Source: an uncultured Eubacteriales bacterium
GTDB taxonomy: Bacteria > Bacillota > Clostridia > Peptostreptococcales > Anaerovoracaceae
Length of the DNA stretch: 5,333 nt
Direction of reading: 5' to 3'
Assembly (NCBI GenBank): GCA_910585135.1
Contig: CAJUEB010000151.1
Coordinates: 1-5,333 of the forward strand
A program made the position numbers and the translations under genes. Below, one piece after another: positions 1 to 4,788 of this stretch (positions are counted from its first letter, which is position 1; the number at the start of each line of letters is the position of its first letter). The notes beneath the pieces are model-generated. The model ran no database searches. It saw only the letters and a program-made list of their open reading frames with translations, and was not told where the DNA came from.

Positions 1-20
1 CGAGCCTGCCTGCTCCAATC

Positions 21-100
21 CTGGCATAAAACGATGCGCGAGCTTCAATGAACGCCTCCGCTCGGCAGCGCCGTTAGAATGCCCAGCGTTCATTATAACA
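21..100. repeat. Palindromic intergenic repeat, copy 1
   Basis: This 80-bp copy matches 251-330 at about 74 of 80 positions. Its core is an inverted repeat, AATGAACGC (47-55) with GCGTTCATT (86-94). Nested inside is a second stem, CGGC (63-66) and GCCG (70-73), around the triloop AGC. The right flank TATAACA is shared with copy 3. Nothing here looks like a transposase or a gene, so I read it as a dispersed structured repeat of the REP/MITE kind. The strand of any transcript is unknown. Confidence 0.8.
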
Positions 101-138
101 TGAATCTCCGCTCCTTTTTCAATCGGCATTCACGATTC

Positions 139-186
139 AATGAACGCTTCCTTGCAGCAACGCTGTTAGAATGCCCAGCGTTCATT
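139..186. repeat. Palindromic intergenic repeat, copy 2
   Basis: Core copy with the outer stem AATGAACGCT (139-148) and AGCGTTCATT (177-186), a perfect 10 bp. The inner stem is CAGC (155-158) with GCTG (162-165) around AAC. Compared with copies 1 and 3, the second pair of the inner stem is A-T instead of G-C, a compensatory change that keeps pairing. A competing fold also exists: AACGCTG (159-165) can pair with CAGCGTT (176-182). The 20-bp left flank of copies 1 and 3 (ctggcataaa onward) is absent here. Confidence 0.75.
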
Positions 187-250
187 ATAGCGAGCATAGT
201 GCGATGCGCTCGTCCGACACAAATACGTTGAGACGATGCCTGCGCCGGGC

Positions 251-330
251 CTGGCATAAACCGATGCGCGAGCTTCAATGAACACTTCCGCTCGGCAACG
301 CCGTTAGAATGTCTAGCGTTCATTATAACA
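251..330. repeat. Palindromic intergenic repeat, copy 3
   Basis: Second full-length copy, offset by exactly 230 bp from copy 1. The outer stem is 277-286 with 315-324, carrying one A-C mismatch caused by a G-to-A change. The inner stem CGGC-AAC-GCCG (293-303) is intact. The changes relative to copy 1 include transitions at stem positions, consistent with an old, slowly diverging duplication. Confidence 0.78.
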
Positions 331-645
331 CAACCCCGCCACCATGTCACCCTATATCTCGGCTTCATTTCCCCCTCAACAAACCATGAAAGATACAGTT
401 GGAGCAGGAGAAAATACAAGAGACTAGCTGTATACAGAATACAAGAAGTTTTAACGATTTTCTATGGATACCTCATTATGAATGCTTGATGCAGATAAAA
501 GCAAGCACAATTAAGAAGAAACACCACCTTCCGCCCTAAAATAATTTTTATGATATATTGATGGCTGTCGATATACATCAATATGCATCCGCATCATCTT
601 ACAAAAACTGTAAAAATGTAAACTTTTTATTATATTTCTGAGTTC
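331..645. other. AT-rich non-coding stretch with one hairpin
   Basis: I see no gene here: no open frame has a ribosome binding site. The only clear structure is a perfect 9-bp inverted repeat, ATATTGATG (555-563) and CATCAATAT (576-584), with a 12-nt loop. It has no T-run after it on either strand, so it is not a Rho-independent terminator. A weaker 6-bp pair, TGCTTG (483-488) with CAAGCA (502-507), lies upstream. Confidence 0.6.
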
Positions 646-862
646 ATGCACACTAACCTCACTGACTAGGATGTCTATATCAATTGGATTCGATAAAAAT
701 ATCTAAAAACAATTCAATCGCAAGAAGACTTTATCAAATTTTATATATATATCCTACTTACGCGCACTTTTTGCGCAAAATCGCAGTTAAACGAATGCGT
801 ATCCATTCGATGATTTGCATATTTATAAAAAATTTCATCCAAACGCAAAAGTTAGTGTGCAT
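646..862. repeat. 217-bp segment bounded by inverted repeats (MITE-like)
   Basis: The ends are a perfect 12-bp inverted repeat, ATGCACACTAAC (646-657) and its complement (851-862). Weaker matching continues inward to a shared GGATG (669-673, complement at 836-840). The interior is very AT-rich and has small hairpins: CGAATG (792-797) with CATTCG (804-809), and GCGCA/TGCGC near 765. No transposase fits in it and I see no target-site duplication, so a non-autonomous mobile element is only one reading. Paired operator sites are another. A partial third copy of the motif (TGCACACT) lies outside at 902-909 in direct orientation to the left end. Confidence 0.45.
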
Positions 863-912
863 TAACCCTTAATTTTTTAAAAAATGTTTCACTTTTTCAT
901 TTGCACACTCAA

Positions 913-1014
913 TCACCGGACTACCAGACGGATCGTCTTTCCTTTCTCCGTCCTCTTTTGCTTTCTGTCCACAACTCTGCTATCTTCAACCCCAGTTTCC
1001 TTTCTGCCCGCCAT
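913..1014 (-). CDS. Possible 33-residue basic peptide, unknown function
   Basis: On the minus strand an ATG (complement of 1012-1014) is preceded by GAAGGAG (complement of 1021-1027) with a 6-nt spacer, a very good ribosome binding site. The frame runs 33 codons to a TGA (complement of 913-915). The peptide starts MAGRKETGVEDSRVV and is rich in Arg, Lys and Glu, with no membrane segment or cysteine pair. I do not recognise it. The strong site argues for translation; the short length and lack of a clear promoter or terminator argue against. It would be the only minus-strand gene in the window. It may also be a fragment of a lost gene. Confidence 0.25.
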   Translation of the reverse strand: MAGRKETGVEDSRVVDRKQKRTEKGKTIRLVVR

Positions 1015-1190
1015 TTTACGCTCCTTCACCCATCAAGATATTTCTGATAGGAATCCGCAAAGAATGATGTATAATAAATAAGAGACATTTGGCGTAATGA
1101 CCCAGCATGTTCCGTTGGTACACAAAGCAATCAGAACCGGCTGCCTGTACAAATATACGCCTGGTATGCTTAATTTGCTTATTTTACGTG
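1015..1190. other. Non-coding spacer, nothing recognised
   Basis: I find no gene, RNA gene or convincing promoter here. From about 1165 the sequence passes into the repeat array before dinB, with short reiterated words such as TGCTTA and the 9-mer ACGTGCTTG (1186-1194 and 1199-1207). Confidence 0.5.
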
Positions 1191-1530
1191 CTTGCTTGAC
1201 GTGCTTGTCTTACCCATGCGGCTGATACACTCGCCCAGCACAATTACTCGTTACACTGACTGGATCACTCGCCCAGCACAATTACTCGTCACACTGATTG
1301 GATGTACTCGCCCAGTACATTTACTTAACGCGTTCAATGGTGACCCTTACTTAGCGCATTATTGGATGCATCATTTGGTGCATTTATGCGATCACCTGCC
1401 TAACTCGTTTACGCAATGCATTCGCTCAATATGCGCCCGACTGGCTCGTTTACTAAATGCGATCCCAGTGTGCTCGACTGGCACACGCGCCGGATGCACC
1501 CGCCTAATTCAGTCGATACATTGACCAGGC
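1165..1530. repeat. Degenerate tandem repeat array upstream of dinB
   Basis: The best units are two adjoining 38-bp copies, 1228-1265 and 1266-1303, differing at only two positions. A diverged third copy at 1304-1341 keeps the core ACTCGCCCAG. Beyond it the array dissolves into related words: TTACTTARCGCRTT (1321-1334 and 1348-1361) and CTCGTTTAC followed by an AATGC word (1404-1419 and 1445-1460). The third copy contains a perfect hairpin, ATGTACT (1302-1308) with AGTACAT (1314-1320). Because 38 is not a multiple of 3, the units do not repeat a peptide, so the open frames across the array are very probably accidental. There are no spacers, so this is not CRISPR. Confidence 0.75.
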
Positions 1531-1579
1531 ACGCATATCCGATTCCCCGCCAACATCCGCCAAAACAGGAGGACAGATT

Positions 1580-2779
1580 ATGGACAGGATCATACTTCAC
1601 TGTGATATGAACGGTTTCTTTGCTTCGGTAGAGCTGCTTGATTATCCAGAACTAAAAAACCAGCCTATGGCAGTCTGCGGCAGCCCTGAAAACCGCCACG
1701 GCATTATATTGGCAAAAAACGAAATCGCTAAAGGTTATGGCGTCGTCACAGCCGAAACGCTATGGCAGGCAAGGAAAAAATGCCCCGACCTGCAAATCGT
1801 ACCGCCTCATCACGACAAATATAAGCATTACAGCGAGCTGATCAACCAAATTTACCTTCGTTTTACAGACATGGTCGAACCCTTCAGCGTAGATGAATCC
1901 TGGCTGGATGTGACCGCAAGCCAAAATCTCTTTGGCACGGGAAAGGAAATCGCCGACACGATCCGCAAAACGGTAAGAAAAGAACTGGGTCTCACCCTGT
2001 CCGCCGGCGTTTCCTTCAACAAAATCTTCGCCAAAATGGGCAGCGATTACAAAAAACCCGATGCCACCACCGTCATAACGAAGGAAAATTACAAAACCAT
2101 CCTCTGGCCTATGGATATCCGCGCCCTGTTCTTCGTCGGAAAAGCAACCGCCAAAAAACTAGAAGACTGCGGCATCAAAACCATCGGCGAGCTGGCCGTA
2201 TCGGATAAAAAAGCGGTTTCTGCCCTGCTCGGCAAACAAGGCGGCGTCATCCATGACTATGCCAACGGACTCGACATGACGCCCGTGCTTCGCTACGGCC
2301 AGATGGAAAAAGTAAAATCAGTCGGAAACGGCACGACCTTTCGCCGAAACCTGCAAAACACAGAAGATATTCACACTGCTGTAACGGGACTATCCGATAC
2401 GGTCGCCTCGCGCCTCCGCAAACATAAGCGGAAAGCCTTCGGCATAAAGGTCGACATCAAAGATCCCGATTTGAAAGTGATCTCAAGACAGCAACAACTC
2501 GATAACCCGACAAATCTGGCTGAAACGATCGCGGACACAGCCATGCAAATCATCGGCAGATCATGGAAACTGCGCGACCCAATCCGTATGCTGACGATCA
2601 CGGCAATCAACCTGTGCGACGAAAACCAGGCACAACAGCTTTCCCTTTTTTCTGAAGAAAATATCCTTACAGAAAAAGGGGAAAAGGTCGAACGCGCCAT
2701 GGACGCGATCAGGGAGAAATTCGGCGATGAAGCCATCGCCTTCGGATCGGTAATCAACAATGATATCGGGCTGGATTAA
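1580..2779 (+). CDS. dinB: DNA polymerase IV (Y-family, DinB)
   Basis: A 399-residue translesion polymerase that copies damaged templates at low fidelity and is recruited by the sliding clamp. The palm begins HCDMNGFFASVE, with metal ligand D9 and probable steric gate F14; the catalytic pair is D105-E106 in SVDESWLDVT. The family signature SAGVSFNKIFAKMGSDYKKP covers 141-160. A helix-hairpin-helix thumb spans about 184-205, and the little-finger domain about 240-345. The beta-clamp peptide QLSLF (353-357) is followed by a 42-residue tail, as is usual in clostridial homologues. All key residues are present and the length is normal. The start is set by AGGAGG at 1567-1572, 7 nt upstream. I see no LexA-type operator (GAAC-N4-GTTC) in the upstream 400 bp, which is the repeat array, so SOS control is not shown. 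Confidence 0.95.
   Translation: MDRIILHCDMNGFFASVELLDYPELKNQPMAVCGSPENRHGIILAKNEIAKGYGVVTAETLWQARKKCPDLQIVPPHHDKYKHYSELINQIYLRFTDMVEPFSVDESWLDVTASQNLFGTGKEIADTIRKTVRKELGLTLSAGVSFNKIFAKMGSDYKKPDATTVITKENYKTILWPMDIRALFFVGKATAKKLEDCGIKTIGELAVSDKKAVSALLGKQGGVIHDYANGLDMTPVLRYGQMEKVKSVGNGTTFRRNLQNTEDIHTAVTGLSDTVASRLRKHKRKAFGIKVDIKDPDLKVISRQQQLDNPTNLAETIADTAMQIIGRSWKLRDPIRMLTITAINLCDENQAQQLSLFSEENILTEKGEKVERAMDAIREKFGDEAIAFGSVINNDIGLD
2640..2684 (+). other. 15-bp hairpin inside dinB at the clamp motif
   Basis: TTTCCCTTTTTTCTG (2640-2654) pairs with CAGAAAAAGGGGAAA (2670-2684) along 15 bp with a single G-U wobble, leaving a 15-nt loop. It starts in the codons for the QLSLF clamp peptide. No T-run follows, so it is not an intrinsic terminator. 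It may be chance, helped by A/T-rich Lys, Phe and Leu codons. Confidence 0.5.
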
Positions 2780-2915
2780 ACAGCGGAAGTTGAAGCCTGA
2801 TACTGCACAAATCCCCATCCCGCAATCAAAACGGATGAAAATGCGCAAACCGCAATCAAATGATGCCGATACGCCCGAACGAAAAAACCGTAACATGAAT
2901 CAAACGGCTGGCTAA
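2760..2915 (+). CDS. Possible 51-residue basic ORF overlapping the dinB end
   Basis: An ATG at 2760 opens a frame that overlaps the last 20 bases of dinB and continues 51 codons to TAA at 2913-2915. The peptide begins MISGWIKQRKLKPDTAQ, is strongly basic, and repeats the word KPQS/PQSK because of the direct repeat CCGCAATCAAA (2820-2830 and 2850-2860). No good ribosome binding site precedes it, although coupling to dinB termination is conceivable. A second frame stays open from about 2899 to 2982 and also encodes a basic peptide, so the region could be one small frameshifted gene. I do not recognise either sequence, and it does not look like YolD, a common partner of such polymerases. Confidence 0.2.
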   Translation: MISGWIKQRKLKPDTAQIPIPQSKRMKMRKPQSNDADTPERKNRNMNQTAG

Positions 2916-3098
2916 AAAGACCGGCTGGCAGCGGGATGAAAAAATACGCACACAAAAGAAAATGAACGATGTCGGAAAACAGATTATTTAAAATTCATCT
3001 ATCACTTGCTTAACGAAGGACAAGCTGCGCCCCGGAACTGACGCAGCAGGCAAAAAAATGATCCCAAAAAAACAAATCATGACAAAGGGTGTCAGGGT

Positions 3099-3260
3099 AT
3101 GAATGCTATCTTAAAGAAAGTCACGAAAAGCGGCCGTAAAGGGAAATAAAAAACGATCACAACAAGCGGCTGTAAAAGGACAACAAAAACGATCGCAAAA
3201 AGCAGCCGCGAAACCATAAAAGACGTCGGCGACAAGCCAGCAATGCAAAACAGCAATGCT
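3099..3260 (+). pseudogene. Broken Lys/Ala-rich 12-residue repeat protein
   Basis: Three tandem 36-bp units lie at 3121-3156, 3157-3192 and from 3193; the first two match at 29 of 36 bases. In one frame they read SRKAAVKGNKKR, SQQAAVKGQQKR and SQKAAAKP, then stop at 3217-3219. A fourth, degraded unit (from about 3227) is out of phase. That frame has no start: it is closed by TAA at 3112-3114. An ATG at 3099 with an upstream AAAGGG (3084-3089) would need a +1 shift near 3115-3120 to enter it. Differences between units 1 and 2 include silent changes (GCC/GCT, AAG/AAA), which suggests the frame was once translated. The composition recalls lysine/alanine-rich DNA-binding tails of H1-like nucleoid proteins. 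That is only a resemblance. Confidence 0.4.
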
Positions 3261-3315
3261 GCCACCAAACAACAAAAGGCATATGCCCTCTGAAAACCAC
3301 ACGCACAGACCGTAC

Positions 3316-3323
3316 AAAGGAGG
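3316..3323 (+). promoter_or_regulatory. Ribosome binding site fixing a TTG start
   Basis: AAAGGAGG lies 12 nt before the TTG at 3336. The next in-frame ATG is at 3420, 28 codons in, and would delete the conserved N-terminal LTxxNLExEHICCAI stretch. Together these support the TTG start. Confidence 0.8.
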
Positions 3324-3335
3324 ATAAACGAAATC

Positions 3336-4166
3336 TTGAACCTGATAAAATTAACACATGACAATCTTGAGCAGGAACATATCTGCTGTGCCATCGCAAA
3401 CAAAAAAGACATCCAAGTCATGTCAAAAAAGAATTGGTTAAAAGAACGATTGGACGAAGGACTCGTATTTCTAAAGGGCGATGTCCGCGGAAAATTCTTT
3501 ATCGAGTACATTCCTGCCGAATATGCATGGACGCCGATCGAAGCGAAAAACTACATATATATTAACTGCTTATGGATTTCCGGGCAATTTAAGGGACACG
3601 GATATTCCAATCTCTTGCTAGAACGGTGCATCGAGGACAGCAAAGCAAAAGGGAAAAAAGGACTCGTAATCCTGTCTTCAAAAAAGAAAATGGGATTTCT
3701 TTCAGATCCTAAATTTTTGAAATATAAAGGATTCGAAACAGCCGATACAGCAGAGCCTTACTTTAGATTAATGTATCTGCCTTTTGCGAAAAAATCCGCT
3801 TCCAAAACTTCCAACCCGAAGAACATCAGTCCGAAAAACACCGTCCCGGAAAACACCGATATGGAATCCGCCGATATTCCTCGTTTCAAAACCACAGTAC
3901 ATGAACACGGACAAATGCCAAAAGGTTTCGCGCTGTATTATACAAACCAATGCCCGTTTACGGCCAAGTACGTACCGTTGCTTGAAAACATGGCGCAAGA
4001 GCGGGGACTCGAATTTCACGCAATGCAGATTCAATCAAGAGAGGATGCGCAGAATGCTCCCAGCCCGTTCACCACATTTTCCCTCTTTTACAACGGAACA
4101 TTGGTAACGCATGAAATATTATCAGAGAAAAAGTTTGAAAAAATCCTCACCAGCCTGGACTTGTAA
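3336..4166 (+). CDS. yoaP: GNAT acetyltransferase with YoaP-like C-terminal domain
   Basis: A 276-residue cytoplasmic protein of two domains. The N-terminal GNAT domain (about 1-150) would transfer an acetyl group from acetyl-CoA; its pyrophosphate-binding loop is QFKGHGYSN (84-92), inside the well-conserved run from NCLWISGQF to about LSSKKKMGFLSDP. The substrate is unknown for the family. The C-terminal YoaP-like domain (about 196-276) carries YYTNQCPFTAKYVPLLE with Cys206, and PSPFTTFSLFYNG (242-254); its layout suggests a thioredoxin-like fold with one cysteine. The linker (about 152-185) is longer than I expect for the family and contains PKNIS-PKNTV-PENTD at 161-175, encoded by three 15-bp repeats. 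The gene stands alone, 556 bp after dinB and 253 bp before the response regulator. I saw no clear terminator after it. Confidence 0.9.
   Translation: MNLIKLTHDNLEQEHICCAIANKKDIQVMSKKNWLKERLDEGLVFLKGDVRGKFFIEYIPAEYAWTPIEAKNYIYINCLWISGQFKGHGYSNLLLERCIEDSKAKGKKGLVILSSKKKMGFLSDPKFLKYKGFETADTAEPYFRLMYLPFAKKSASKTSNPKNISPKNTVPENTDMESADIPRFKTTVHEHGQMPKGFALYYTNQCPFTAKYVPLLENMAQERGLEFHAMQIQSREDAQNAPSPFTTFSLFYNGTLVTHEILSEKKFEKILTSLDL
3816..3860 (+). repeat. Three 15-bp tandem repeats in the yoaP linker
   Basis: Units start at 3816, 3831 and 3846, each beginning CCG and containing an AAC codon at its third position. They encode PKNIS, PKNTV and PENTD. Fifteen bases is five codons, so frame is kept and unit number could vary without breaking the gene. 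They sit between the two folded domains, where length change should be tolerated. Confidence 0.75.
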
Positions 4167-4303
4167 AAGGCAGTGAAACAGCTTCCGTAAATCCGCCATT
4201 CCCTTCCTTCTCCCTCTAATCCAGCAGGGAAAAACGGCAGCCCTGCCAAAAGCTTCAACAGCCTGCACAGCAGCGATCCCATCCATCAAAACATCGATAA
4301 AAA

Positions 4304-4318
4304 ATCATATTATATGAT
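4304..4318. promoter_or_regulatory. Palindrome upstream of the response-regulator promoter
   Basis: ATCATATTATATGAT is a perfect 15-nt palindrome around a central T, ending 2 bp before the predicted -35 element. This is a common position for an activator or repressor site. AT-rich palindromes also arise by chance, so it is a candidate only. Confidence 0.4.
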
Positions 4319-4320
4319 AC

Positions 4321-4349
4321 TTGATTTTACCGCCAACCTATTTTAAAAT
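4321..4349 (+). promoter_or_regulatory. Sigma-A-type promoter of the two-component operon
   Basis: TTGATT (4321-4326), a 17-nt spacer and TAAAAT (4344-4349) make a good housekeeping promoter, with transcription expected to start near 4356. The -10 element lies inside a perfect 14-bp palindrome, CTATTTTAAAATAG (4338-4351), so a protein bound there would block RNA polymerase. Confidence 0.6.
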
Positions 4350-4357
4350 AGTCTTCA

Positions 4358-4381
4358 CAGAGGATTTTTAAAAATCCCCTG
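4358..4381 (+). promoter_or_regulatory. Leader hairpin or operator before the response regulator
   Basis: GGATTTTTAAAAATCC (4362-4377) is a perfect 16-bp palindrome. With one mismatch it extends to CAG...CTG (4358-4381). It begins almost at the predicted transcript start and would form the 5' end of the mRNA. There is no T-run after it, so it is not a terminator. Its centre is 25 bp from that of the palindrome at 4338-4351. Confidence 0.45.
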
Positions 4382-4419
4382 AATATGAAATCAAGATATC
4401 AATTAAGGAGGTTCGCTCT

Positions 4420-4788
4420 ATGAAAAAGTACATTTTAGTAGTAGATGACGACAAGATGAATTTGAGGAGAACACAAATCATCCTCTCCAAGCAATACGAA
4501 GTGCTTCTCGCTAAGTCCGGACAAGAAGCGCTCAACAGGCTAAAAAACCGAAAAATTGATCTGGTACTTCTAGATGTTGCAATGCCGGGCATGGATGGCA
4601 TCGAAACCTTTAAGCGCATGAAAAGCCGCTACAGCGATATTCCTGTCATTTTCCTGACAGCATCAGGAGAAGTGGATGATGTGGTAAGCGCCATTAAACT
4701 CGGTGCAGTTAATTATTTGAAAAAGCCTTTCGCCCCGCGCGATTTGCTGGAACGGGTTGCAAAGGAGTTTGAAAAGGATGAAATCTGA
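4420..4788 (+). CDS. Single-domain response regulator (CheY-like)
   Basis: A 122-residue stand-alone receiver domain that accepts phosphate from a histidine kinase and has no DNA-binding or enzymatic output domain. The acidic pocket is D9-D10-D11 in YILVVDDDK, the phosphoacceptor is D52 in LLDVAMPGMDG, the switch Thr is T80 in FLTAS, and the conserved lysine is K102 in KKPF. All are intact. AAGGAGG at 4405-4411, 8 nt upstream, sets the start. Its stop overlaps the next gene by 11 bp in another frame, so the two are very probably co-transcribed and translationally coupled. With no output domain it should act through protein contact or as a phosphorelay intermediate. Which partner it serves beyond the adjacent membrane protein is not visible. 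Confidence 0.93.
   Translation: MKKYILVVDDDKMNLRRTQIILSKQYEVLLAKSGQEALNRLKNRKIDLVLLDVAMPGMDGIETFKRMKSRYSDIPVIFLTASGEVDDVVSAIKLGAVNYLKKPFAPRDLLERVAKEFEKDEI

Noticed and set aside
93..419. Minus-strand open frame of 108 codons with repeated MNAxHSN peptides
   Set aside because: It runs through two of the palindromic repeats, which explain the repeated peptide, and no convincing ribosome binding site or family resemblance is seen.
684..872. Plus-strand open frame of 62 codons from a TTG
   Set aside because: No ribosome binding site, very AT-rich composition, and it lies within the segment bounded by inverted repeats.
884..1081. Plus-strand hydrophobic 65-codon frame
   Set aside because: The ATG follows an A/T run with no ribosome binding site, and the peptide is a product of pyrimidine-rich sequence.
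1228..1341. CRISPR array
   Set aside because: The 38-bp units abut directly with no spacers, diverge quickly, and no cas gene is present.
1192..1524. Plus-strand 110-codon frame before dinB
   Set aside because: It spans the 38-bp array. The unit length is not divisible by 3, so the peptide does not repeat, and there is no ribosome binding site.
1085..1579. SOS (LexA) operator upstream of dinB
   Set aside because: I looked for GAAC-N4-GTTC and close variants and found none.
3024..3047. Terminator-like hairpin GCTGCG/CGCAGC between dinB and yoaP
   Set aside because: It is followed by an A-run rather than a T-run on the + strand and has no T-run on the other side for the minus strand.
3092..3511. 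Minus-strand open frame of 139 codons
   Set aside because: It overlaps the 5' end of the well-supported yoaP gene and is its antisense shadow, extended through A-rich repeats.
4224..4246. Rho-independent terminator after yoaP (GCAGGG with CCCTGC)
   Set aside because: The stem is only 6 bp with an 11-nt loop and no T-run follows on either strand.
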